Source: CAVQDV01 sp963711375 (GTDB taxonomy: Bacteria > Pseudomonadota > Gammaproteobacteria > Coxiellales > Coxiellaceae). From it: a stretch of DNA of 64,000 nucleotides. Position 1 is the stretch's first letter. Each line of letters starts with the position of its first letter. The stretch is from positions 43,186 through 107,185 of the forward strand of contig CAVQDV010000002.1 in NCBI GenBank assembly GCA_963711375.1, given 5' to 3'. Under the pieces are notes generated by a model. It saw only the letters and a program-made list of their open reading frames with translations. It did no database searches and was not told where the DNA came from. Of the stretch, positions 28,786-36,391 are shown piece after piece. The translations under genes were made by a program, and so were the position numbers.

Positions 28786-28953
28786 ATGAACGCGCCACCC
28801 AGCCGAGAAATAATTCAACCCATCAGGCAATTTGTAGCGCGATATCGAACCACTGGTCGCCTGAAATTACCACATCAAGAATGGGAACAATTTTCTGGGT
28901 TTTTTCAAAAGCAAAAAGTACTTGAAATTATCACCGTTTTTAGTGCAAGATAA
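28786..28953 (+). CDS. Possible small protein, 55 residues, unknown
   Basis: ATG 28786 follows a strong AGGGGAGGG site at 28771-28779 and the frame runs to a TAA at 28951. The product is basic and polar (SREIIQPIRQFVARYRTT, then LPHQEWEQFSGFFQK). I know no family. It ends 2 bases before the MITE-like repeat, so it may be truncated by that insertion. Confidence 0.35.
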   Translation: MNAPPSREIIQPIRQFVARYRTTGRLKLPHQEWEQFSGFFQKQKVLEIITVFSAR

Positions 28954-28954
28954 A

Positions 28955-29064
28955 TACCCAAAGCCTCTTGATTTTAGGTTCTGCGCCTTGTTCTTTTTTT
29001 CGCTCTAGTTTAAAAAAATGTCGACAATGTCCCAGACATCTAAAATCAAAAGGCTTTGGGTATA
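28955..29064. repeat. MITE-like inverted repeat or large hairpin, about 110 bp
   Basis: TACCCAAAGCCTCTTGATTT at 28955-28974 extends for a few more bases and is matched in inverted form by 29040-29064, with only one mismatch across about 23 bases. A 60-base middle separates the arms. No gene is inside. It could be a non-autonomous element or a strong bidirectional terminator. Confidence 0.6.
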
Positions 29065-29150
29065 CGGCAGCCGTTCTAGAAAAAATCAAATTTTGAAAAA
29101 ATAGCCTTGATTAATCAGAAAAGGAATTTACACAAGTGAGAATAGTAACG

Positions 29151-29393
29151 ATGTCAAAAGTATCCATATCACGTCTAGACATATTAAAAGCGCAAGCAGC
29201 CAAATTGGCCGTGCAGATTCAAACCACTGAGGGCTGTCTTAAAACAAGCGAAGGTAAACAAGAAATGCGTCGTAAAATTTTGATTGGCTCTTACTCACTT
29301 GAAGAGACCAGAAAAAATAATATCCTAGTAAAGCGTAAAGCTACAATACTTAAGTTCTTAAATTGCGATGGCGAAAAAGCCTTGTATGAATAA
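29151..29393 (+). CDS. Small TraD-like conjugal transfer protein
   Basis: 80 residues from ATG 29151 (GTG 29136, with AAAGGA upstream, is an alternative). The pattern SRLDILKAQAAKLAVQIQ, then a Glu/Lys-rich coil, then RRKILIGSYSLEE, matches my memory of small TraD/mobilisation proteins of plasmid transfer systems. Such proteins belong to relaxosome regions. No other transfer genes are near, so it is a relic or a stray. It overlaps the start of the FAD monooxygenase by 8 bases. Confidence 0.5.
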   Translation: MSKVSISRLDILKAQAAKLAVQIQTTEGCLKTSEGKQEMRRKILIGSYSLEETRKNNILVKRKATILKFLNCDGEKALYE

Positions 29394-30975
29394 TATAATG
29401 CCAAATTACGAGGTCATCATTATCGGCGGTGGACCAACCGGGGTAGCATTAGGCATAGAGCTGGGTCTTCACGATATCAAGACATTAATTCTTGAAAAAT
29501 ATGCTTCTCCTTTAATCTCACCTCGTGCCCAACTAATCAATGCGAGATCAATGGAATTTTTCATGCGCTGGAAGTTGGATTCTGTGCTAAAAGAAAAACA
29601 AATATCTTCGACGGCTTTTCCGAACCAAGGCGTCTGGTGCTCAAAATTGAACGGTGAAATCTACGCCGTTAGCAGATCCAATGATTGCTTGCATGATGCT
29701 TTATCACCCCAAAGAAATGTTCGTATTCCCCTTTGGATTACTGAAACCGTACTGAGAAATAAATTAAAGGATTTTTCATCAGTAACGTATTTGACGGAAC
29801 ATGAAGCGATGGATATTCATTTCGAAGAAAATCACGTTATTGTCAACGCAAAAAATAATGACAAGCTACACGTCTGTACATCAAAATTTTTAGTCGGTTG
29901 CGATGGGGTTAATAGCCTTGTACGAAAGAGAGCCGAAATTTCTTTCAAAAAGCTAGCGCCAACAAAACGCGTGATCAGCATTGTATTTGAGGCTCCTGAA
30001 ATTGAAAAAGTTATTACCGTGACAAAGGGAAGTCTTTTTTTTCTGATGGATAATGAATTCCCCAGTGCTATTGGTTCCATCGATCCCAATAAAGGACTTT
30101 GGTATGCGCAAATTATTTATACGGGCGATGCTAAGACGATTGAAGAAATCGACCTTGTTCAACTGCTTGATGAGATATCCGGAGTTAATTTTCCTAAAAA
30201 AATTATTCGAGCCCATTTTTGGGATATGCAAATTCAACTGGCGGAACACTTTGCAAAGGATAATCGTATTTTTTTAGTGGGTGATAGCGCACATGGATTT
30301 GTTCCGACGGGCGCACTTGGATTAAATACTGGTTTTGGGGACGTGGTAAATTTAGGATGGAAATTAGCGGCTGTATTAAAGCATCAAACTCCAAAAAAAG
30401 CCCTTGGTACTTACCAAATCGAAAGACTTCCTATTTGTCTCCGTAATTTAGAAATAGCTCAACGAAATGCTGACGAATTATCCTCAGTAAGAAAAAAATT
30501 CCCATCAAAGCAGGAAGCTGGGAACTTTGCAAAGGCTAATTCAGCGCTGGCAAAGCAATTTTCGAGATCCATAGGAGCGACAATGGGCTATGCCTATTTT
30601 AATTCCTTTTTTATTTGTTTGAATGAGGGCCAGGATACGACATCGATGCCGGATGGTGAGTATCATTCAAAAGCAAGTCCCGGGTATTTTTTGCCGCATG
30701 TGGCGATTGATGAGCAGCAGTCGATTTATTGCGTCTTATCCCCGACAAACTGGACTTTGCTAGTTTCAGGAATGGCCGATTCAACCACCATAAACCGATG
30801 CAAAGAAAAATTTAGAAGGTATAATATCGAATTGGATATATTGAATTTGAGGGAAAATACGTATCCTCCAAAATATCTTTTGATTAGGCCAGATTGGCAT
30901 ATTGCTTATGCCAAGGAAGACTTAAATGAAGATTTTTTTATTTTCATTGAAAACATTTTTGGTCAAGGGGAATAA
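29386..30975 (+). CDS. FAD-dependent monooxygenase (p-hydroxybenzoate hydroxylase-like)
   Basis: About 529 residues from ATG 29386 (ATG 29398 also possible). FAD motif YEVIIIGGGPTGVALGIELG at the start, the middle LVGCDGVNSLVRKR (the DG motif of flavoprotein hydroxylases), and RIFLVGDSAHGFVPTGALGLNTGF (the GD motif that binds FAD ribose). Relatives hydroxylate aromatic or polyketide substrates with NAD(P)H and O2; some inactivate rifampicin. A C-terminal thioredoxin-like domain of about 130 residues seems present. Substrate unknown. It overlaps the TraD-like gene, probably by chance of insertion. Confidence 0.8.
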   Translation: MNNIMPNYEVIIIGGGPTGVALGIELGLHDIKTLILEKYASPLISPRAQLINARSMEFFMRWKLDSVLKEKQISSTAFPNQGVWCSKLNGEIYAVSRSNDCLHDALSPQRNVRIPLWITETVLRNKLKDFSSVTYLTEHEAMDIHFEENHVIVNAKNNDKLHVCTSKFLVGCDGVNSLVRKRAEISFKKLAPTKRVISIVFEAPEIEKVITVTKGSLFFLMDNEFPSAIGSIDPNKGLWYAQIIYTGDAKTIEEIDLVQLLDEISGVNFPKKIIRAHFWDMQIQLAEHFAKDNRIFLVGDSAHGFVPTGALGLNTGFGDVVNLGWKLAAVLKHQTPKKALGTYQIERLPICLRNLEIAQRNADELSSVRKKFPSKQEAGNFAKANSALAKQFSRSIGATMGYAYFNSFFICLNEGQDTTSMPDGEYHSKASPGYFLPHVAIDEQQSIYCVLSPTNWTLLVSGMADSTTINRCKEKFRRYNIELDILNLRENTYPPKYLLIRPDWHIAYAKEDLNEDFFIFIENIFGQGE

Positions 30976-31340
30976 TGGAAACGATTGAAAACGAGTATTG
31001 TCTGAATTTCTTATATTCAGCATAATGCCTTACCCAGCGCCTACAATGCGCTTCATCTCTCTAAAAAATCAATACTCCCTTGGAGAATTGTTGATTCATT
31101 TGGAGTTAAATTCCGCTAAGTGAGTTTCTCTTGTGCTTTTTTAGAAAAAAGTTGAAGAAATTTGCAATAAAGGTTTAGGCGCTAGGCTTTTTTAATCCTA
31201 GTGTTACCATTCGGATGATCCATCATCCAAGAGTTTTTTAAAGCAATGAAAGGAATTGAATTTAATCTGTCATTCTGCCTCTTGCAGAAATTCAATTTTT
31301 ACCTTAGATTAAAGATCCAATAAATTCTGTGGACAAGAAG
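30976..31340. other. Intergenic stretch, nothing firm
   Basis: About 365 bases. The only structure I see is a short hairpin, CTAGG-CTTTTTTAAT-CCTAG, near 31181-31201. It presumably holds the promoter of the following gene. Confidence 0.35.
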
Positions 31341-32330
31341 ATGAGAAAAGAATCGAAAAACCCCCTGCTGAAAATCCCTGAGACTGTCATAAACTATAGT
31401 GAGCTTGTGCCAGGCGATTTTTTACTTGTACGACATGATCCATTAGGAATTTTTAAACATATTTGTGTAGTGGCTGAGAGCCAATGCGACGGGGTTAATA
31501 ATCGAATTCATGCGGCTGGTTTATCCAAAGTTACGGGTTTGATTGTTTCACCCATGTTTAGCCATGAAGAGCTTAAGAAAGCCAACAGTACTGTAGCGGT
31601 TGTTAGAATTCTTGATGAAAAGATTCGCAAAAATTTTCTCGCGATTCTTGTAAATTGGGTTTCTTGGGCCGTTTCATATGATTTTAAACGCTTCAACAAT
31701 TTATGTAATAAGCTTAGTGAATTTTATAACACTGAATTTAATCCTGAAACGAAAACTTGCCCTAATATGAATGAGATGCCTGTTGAAAAAATCAGCCATG
31801 CTCTTTCTGAATGCGCTAAACTTTTTCGTATTGAAGACGCTATCAAGTATGCGCAGAGAAGGGAGGTAAGTCCTATAAGACCTAAAGAAAATCTCAAAGA
31901 TGAACGAGGTTTTTCTTGTAGTATGTCTATGATCGCTGCGTTGCAAGCAGCCTATGTGATGGAAAAAGTTACTCCCGTGAACGACAAGTGGTGCTCTAAT
32001 AGGAATGTATTTTTTAAACCACCACCATTAGAGGAGGCACTCGAAAATCGCAAGGCTTCTTTAGAAGAATATAAAGATGAAAATGAATATAAAAATGTGC
32101 TGATAAATCTTATTCCAGAGGAACTTCGTCTACCGCCCAAGTTTACAGATTGTGATTTATTGATGTGGAGTATTTATAAGGGGAATTCCTTAAAAATTCT
32201 TGGAAAATTTAGCGCTCCGGACGATCATTTATTCATTCATAAAAATGAAATGGAAGAAGAAATCTTAAAGGCTAAGAAAACTGGCCAAGAGAAAAAAGAG
32301 GAATTCAGGGGGAAAGTATTTGGAAAATGA
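31341..32330 (+). CDS. Orphan protein with a possible permuted NlpC/P60 (YiiX-like) fold
   Basis: About 329 residues. The N-terminus reads ELVPGDFLLVRHDPLGIFKH with ICVVAES, like the Gly-Asp and His strand of circularly permuted NlpC/P60 (YiiX/YebB-type) proteins, and a later GFSCSMSMIAALQAAYV could supply the catalytic Cys. Such proteins act as peptidases or acyltransferases, and some are secreted effectors. The C-terminal 100 residues are charged and helical (LEEALENRKASLEEYKDEN) and unlike anything I know. No signal peptide. ATG 31341 chosen over GTG 31329. Fold assignment is tentative. Confidence 0.5.
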   Translation: MRKESKNPLLKIPETVINYSELVPGDFLLVRHDPLGIFKHICVVAESQCDGVNNRIHAAGLSKVTGLIVSPMFSHEELKKANSTVAVVRILDEKIRKNFLAILVNWVSWAVSYDFKRFNNLCNKLSEFYNTEFNPETKTCPNMNEMPVEKISHALSECAKLFRIEDAIKYAQRREVSPIRPKENLKDERGFSCSMSMIAALQAAYVMEKVTPVNDKWCSNRNVFFKPPPLEEALENRKASLEEYKDENEYKNVLINLIPEELRLPPKFTDCDLLMWSIYKGNSLKILGKFSAPDDHLFIHKNEMEEEILKAKKTGQEKKEEFRGKVFGK

Positions 32331-32839
32331 GGACCCTTGACGTAAAGAATAACACATGCGATATTTCCAACCCTGATAAATCTGCATAATTTAGTGGCAT
32401 AAAAATGAAGATTTTAACAAGAAAAGGCCCATGATTAAACTCAGTGATCTTGGGCTTAACATGCTGACAAATAATTTTTGTACTCTTGTGCCCTTAATTT
32501 ATTGCAAAATCAGTCTTGCTGAAAAGAAACTGGATATTGGTTGGACATGGTTTGCCAAAAGTCATCAGCGATCGCCACTTAATACCAATTGCAAGTTGCT
32601 TTTACCAAACCGCTGTTTTGCGATTGGGAGCAAATTTTGTTGTCGTTTGCAGCTGTTTCTCGCCCAAGAAAAATCCCAGCTAGATGGGGCGGTGAAGCAA
32701 TTGCAAAGAACAATAGGTTGAAATGCAGATAGTTATCGGCATAATCAATGCATAAAATATTGATCGATAAATGGGAACGTGGTAAAACCACATCAACTGT
32801 CAAAAGCAGCGTTAATATTCTTTTACTAATGGAGGATCG
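32331..32839. other. Intergenic stretch, no convincing gene
   Basis: About 510 bases. A 96-residue frame at 32431-32721 lacks a ribosome binding site and has an unlikely composition (many Cys and Trp), so I leave it out. A strong GGAGG site at 32830-32834 belongs to the next small gene. Confidence 0.4.
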
Positions 32840-33139
32840 ATGAGATTATTTACAGACAGACAAAAAGAACGTGCCGCACTTGAAACCATACGAGACCAGA
32901 ACACTCCAGAGCCTTTGAAAACCTATCAAAGCTGGGTCCGTGAAAACGATCACGACCTATATGTATTACATAATTTGTATGGATGGCCGAAAGTAGAGGC
33001 CAATGGATTCCTTGTGATAGGTAGCCGCATGATTTCAAAACTTCAGCAAGCAGAAGCATGGGGTAAGGCGTTTTCAAATAATACGTCTGTGGCAAATTCT
33101 GACGCAAATGCTGCTTCTACGTGGGTTCCCGGGCTATAG
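32840..33139 (+). CDS. Small hypothetical protein, 99 residues
   Basis: ATG 32840 sits 5 bases after GGAGG, so it is very likely translated. The product is soluble, with a charged helical start (LFTDRQKERAALETIRDQ), a middle DLYVLHNLYGWPKVEANGFL and a low-complexity tail rich in Asn and Ala. I recognise no family. It lies alone between a long intergenic stretch and a convergent ATPase gene. Confidence 0.55.
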   Translation: MRLFTDRQKERAALETIRDQNTPEPLKTYQSWVRENDHDLYVLHNLYGWPKVEANGFLVIGSRMISKLQQAEAWGKAFSNNTSVANSDANAASTWVPGL

Positions 33140-33294
33140 AATTTTGTAGATTAAATTAAGGAAATTGGGTAAACATGCGGGGAAATTGCAAAGTAGATCG
33201 GCGAAAAATATTTTTAAATCAGTTTGTGATAGCCATGTTGAGTTTGGCTGATACAGAAAAGGGGCAAATATGTAATTTGACCCAAAATGTGAAT

Positions 33295-34569
33295 TCACGT
33301 CAGCAACCACTGATACACTGGCAAGACCGTCACCGTTTGATGTTGCGAAAGCACAATAGTTTCAGTCTCATTCAGCGTCAAAATTAGGCCATTTTTAATG
33401 CCGAGTTCGGTCATTGCTGTCGTGAGTGCTGTTAATTCGCGTTGGCGCGTTTTTTCATTGGTTACTGATTCGCAGACTTGTATGAGATGAGTAATTTTTT
33501 TTCCTTCTTGTACAAGAAAATCAATTTCGAGATTATTCGCTGTACGATAATAAAAAATAAGCTCGTAGCGACGCCGTAATTCTAAAAATACGACATTTTC
33601 CAAGTATTTTTCTGTATTTCTACTAAATTGGATGCTCATCGCATGTACGAGGCCTGTGTCAATGGCATACACTTTTTTTTGCGAAATGGTCTGCTGCAAA
33701 ATGGAATACGCATAGCTGTCAATAGCGAGAATTAAATAGGAATTTTCTAAATAATGGATGTAATTTTTTACGGTATTTACACTTCCTAAATTCAATACAT
33801 TTTTAAGCTTGGTGTAGGAAATTAAAGTGCCAATGTTACTTATCAAATACAGGGCTAATTCACGAAATGGACGAATGGCGTGGATTTCATATCGGACAAT
33901 AATATCTTTGTATATTATATTTTCGTAAAGTGTCGTCAAAATATGGGGCAATCGATACGTGACATATTCTGGTATCCCTCCAAACTGCATATATTCATTG
34001 AATTGTTTTTTTAGAAGAGCGCGCTCACTCGTGATTAAAAAACTATTTTCGTTGTATTTCATCTGATGATAATTTAGGAATTCTTTAAAAGAGTAGGGAA
34101 ATAATTCAACCTGAATGTGTCGCCCGGTTAATTTAGTTCCCAATTCCTTGCTGAGCAATGAGGCATTAGACCCGGTGATAACAAATTTAAATTTTCCCTT
34201 CTGAAGTCTTCGTACGAAACGTTCCCATTCAGGGATATTCTGGATTTCATCGAGGAAAAATATGGATCGTTCGCCATACAGCTCTATCATGATTTCATGC
34301 AGCGCATTAAAATCTTGTACGGTAAAACCGACTAGCCGTTCATCCTCGAGGTTAAAATAATAGACGTCCCAGTTGTATTCATTTCTGATGAGCTGCAGCA
34401 GAAGTGTGGATTTTCCGGCGCGTCTTAGCCCTGTGATGACAAGCGCATGGGGGATGGGCAGATGCGTTATTAGCTCGGCGTACTTATCGCGCTGTACGCC
34501 ACTATCTTCGGCCATTAAGTCCTTTTTCTGCTCTAATATAAGGCTCTTTAGCAGTTGTTTATCGAACAT
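33295..34569 (-). CDS. AAA-family ATPase with DUF4143 domain
   Basis: 424 residues. Walker A is VITGLRRAGKSTLLLQL near residue 45, Walker B is SIFFLDEIQNIPEWE, and the sensor region FVITGSNASLLSKELGTKLTGRH follows, the classical order of the AAA_14 domain. A winged-helix region and the DUF4143 nuclease-like C-terminus (IDFLVQEGKKITHLIQVC, a PD-(D/E)XK-like core) complete it. Function of the family is unclear; many occur with mobile DNA. A perfect palindrome overlaps its ribosome binding site. Two truncated relatives lie at 53610 and 58353. Confidence 0.85.
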   Translation of the reverse strand: MFDKQLLKSLILEQKKDLMAEDSGVQRDKYAELITHLPIPHALVITGLRRAGKSTLLLQLIRNEYNWDVYYFNLEDERLVGFTVQDFNALHEIMIELYGERSIFFLDEIQNIPEWERFVRRLQKGKFKFVITGSNASLLSKELGTKLTGRHIQVELFPYSFKEFLNYHQMKYNENSFLITSERALLKKQFNEYMQFGGIPEYVTYRLPHILTTLYENIIYKDIIVRYEIHAIRPFRELALYLISNIGTLISYTKLKNVLNLGSVNTVKNYIHYLENSYLILAIDSYAYSILQQTISQKKVYAIDTGLVHAMSIQFSRNTEKYLENVVFLELRRRYELIFYYRTANNLEIDFLVQEGKKITHLIQVCESVTNEKTRQRELTALTTAMTELGIKNGLILTLNETETIVLSQHQTVTVLPVYQWLLT

Positions 34570-34576
34570 TTCGGTC

Positions 34577-34599
34577 TCCTATCATTGGCAATGATAGGA
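34577..34599 (-). promoter_or_regulatory. Perfect 23-bp palindrome covering the ribosome binding site of the DUF4143 ATPase gene
   Basis: TCCTATCATT-G-centre repeat: arms of 11 bases with a one-base centre, 34577-34599. On the gene's strand its second arm contains AGGA, the likely Shine-Dalgarno site 8 bases before the ATG. It could be an operator or a translation-blocking hairpin. A looser dyad, CTGTCA...TGACAG, lies at 34613-34631. Confidence 0.5.
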
Positions 34600-34970
34600 T
34601 ATGAAGCCTTTTCTGTCAATGTAAATGACAGGTTATTAAGCCAAATCTGTCAAACTGAATGATAATGTGGAGAATCTAGCGCACAGTGCAAGAATCGTTG
34701 GTTAACTCTTTGAATTATTCGTCAGCATTTCAAAAAGCCGTAAATAACCCTTCCAATATTAATTAATATTTTTATGTAATTATATTAAAGTCAATAATCA
34801 CATCAGCTGCTAGCCCATTGCCTAAATATTTAGAATCGATAATAAAAATATCTAGGGTGAAGGCTAATCCTTCGGTCCCCCTATATTTTGAATATTCATT
34901 AACCGTATTGTTCAAAACATTCGTAGTGAGAGAATAAAGAATTCATTTTCTGGTTTAATTTTAAAATAAT
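34600..34970. other. Intergenic stretch with a dyad and little else
   Basis: About 370 bases between divergent-side ends of two minus-strand genes. It holds the dyad at 34613-34631, probably the ATPase promoter, and A/T-rich sequence. I see no gene. Confidence 0.35.
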
Positions 34971-36014
34971 TTACCGCATTATTTTTTTATTTAAAATATC
35001 ACTGATGAAATCCTTTTTGGCATCGGTATATTTTTCTCGGTCATATTGATGGTTTTTGGCCAAGCTTTTCTTTATAGTTTCGTATTGTCGAGCCGTTTCT
35101 GGATGAGCGCGCAAATAATTGCGAAAGAGTAATTTGTCTTTCCAGTGATGAGAATCGGGTAAAACAATATGAACATGATGCGTTCTACCCTCACCATAAG
35201 GCGGCATTTCTTTCACAAAAAATAATCGAGTTTCATCGGGATTTTCAGACCAAAATTCATATCCCATTTTTTGTAAAATTGGAACTGCTATTAATTTGGC
35301 GATTGCTATAGATTGTACAGCCATTTGAAGATCAATAATGGGTTTTGCCGATAGGCCTGGAACCGCCGTACTACCCACATGTTCGATGTCTAAAATAAAT
35401 TCCGTCGGAAAAGTCTGTCGAATTGTATCGATTTCTTGTTCTGCTTGCTCAGGCCATTCGGAATTATAGGGCATGAGTTCGATGCAATCTTTTTCGAGGA
35501 GATCAGGATTATCGCGAATATAATCCTCATAGGTGATTGCCCAATGTTCATGTCCGCACCAAACTCCCTGAATTTTTAAATAGCGAGGAGCAAAACCTTC
35601 ATAATGAAATTTATTTCGTTTGACCAGATGAATTGAATTTTTATTTTCCGGCTGAATATTGGCTTCAATTCGATGCAGTTTCAACACTTCAAAAGCGTAT
35701 TTTAAAACAAGCTTTAATCCTTCGCTCATCAGCCCTTGATTTTGAAAACCTGAAAATGCATAAAATCCCAGGAAAGCGCTTTGAAATGCTTCCCGAATAA
35801 TAATATTACTAATGGTAAAAACGCCTGCTATTTTCCCTTCTTTTAACAGGACAAAACTTCTTTCACCTTCGATTTTCGATTTTTGAATATATTTTTGAAA
35901 TTCTTCAGAGCTTGTCGGAGCCTTTACCCAAGGAAAATGCAAATCTAGGCTGCGCAAAGCTGCCTCTAAAAATTGGGATTCATCTTCTAATTGTGGTTCT
36001 CGTATCGTGATCAT
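34971..36014 (-). CDS. GNAT-GrpB (UPF0157) fusion protein, reversed domain order
   Basis: 347 residues. Residues 1-170 are a RimJ/RimL-like GNAT acetyltransferase (FLGFYAFSGFQNQGLMSEGLK is the acetyl-CoA loop, NKNSIHLVKRNKF the closing helix). Residues about 180-345 are the GrpB/UPF0157 nucleotidyltransferase-like domain (LMPYNSEWPEQAEQEID, IEHVGSTAVPGLSAKPIIDL, HHVHIV). This is the mirror image of the protein at 4579-5604. Substrates are unknown. The start overlaps the end of a gene remnant upstream. Confidence 0.85.
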   Translation of the reverse strand: MITIREPQLEDESQFLEAALRSLDLHFPWVKAPTSSEEFQKYIQKSKIEGERSFVLLKEGKIAGVFTISNIIIREAFQSAFLGFYAFSGFQNQGLMSEGLKLVLKYAFEVLKLHRIEANIQPENKNSIHLVKRNKFHYEGFAPRYLKIQGVWCGHEHWAITYEDYIRDNPDLLEKDCIELMPYNSEWPEQAEQEIDTIRQTFPTEFILDIEHVGSTAVPGLSAKPIIDLQMAVQSIAIAKLIAVPILQKMGYEFWSENPDETRLFFVKEMPPYGEGRTHHVHIVLPDSHHWKDKLLFRNYLRAHPETARQYETIKKSLAKNHQYDREKYTDAKKDFISDILNKKIMR

Positions 36015-36015
36015 T

Positions 36016-36133
36016 AATTATTTACCTCTGGCAATCGACATAAAATTTCATGCGGCCCAACAGCATCGAGCGCTGTCATTACCAGGCCCATATCCCAGCG
36101 ACATTCCCATGCAACCCAGCCCTATCGCCGAAA
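36016..36133 (-). pseudogene. C-terminal remnant of an unknown gene before the GNAT-GrpB gene
   Basis: On the minus strand a frame reads GWVAWECRWDMGLVMTALDA, then VGPHEILCRLPEVNN and a stop overlapping the GNAT-GrpB start. The coupling and protein-like composition suggest the end of a former upstream cistron. Further upstream the frame is broken and I cannot name the family. Confidence 0.3.
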
Positions 36134-36391
36134 GCAGTGGTCCATTTTTCCCCACATTTTAAAAATATCGACCTTTTTCGCTAAGGGCATTATACAGCAA
36201 TTCTAATTTTCATTTCCAGGGGGTAAATTTTGTCTCTATTCTGAAAAATTCCTAAAGAACGCCAAGTTAGAACTTCGAATCGCGCCAATGTAACCCATAG
36301 GAAATCCGATAATTTTTTTAGTGACTTTTGGTTAATGTGGTATAATATTTGATCTAAGCCCATTTTAATGCCGCAACTAAAGATCAGGCAT
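36134..36391. other. Intergenic stretch before the ankyrin gene end
   Basis: No convincing gene; a 72-residue antisense-like frame at 36190-36408 overlaps the ankyrin gene end and lacks a ribosome binding site. Confidence 0.3.

Larger units (their letters stand above)
28400..29135. other. Gene-poor stretch with a small open frame and a MITE-like inverted repeat
   Basis: About 740 bases with no full gene. It holds a possible small gene at 28786-28953 and an inverted repeat at 28955-29064. The rest is broken and I recognise nothing in it. Being next to an orphan antitoxin and a TraD-like gene, it looks like the residue of an excised or decayed plasmid or transposon. Confidence 0.45.

Noticed and set aside
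32431..32721. 96-residue frame rich in Cys and Trp
   Set aside because: No ribosome binding site and an unlikely amino-acid composition.
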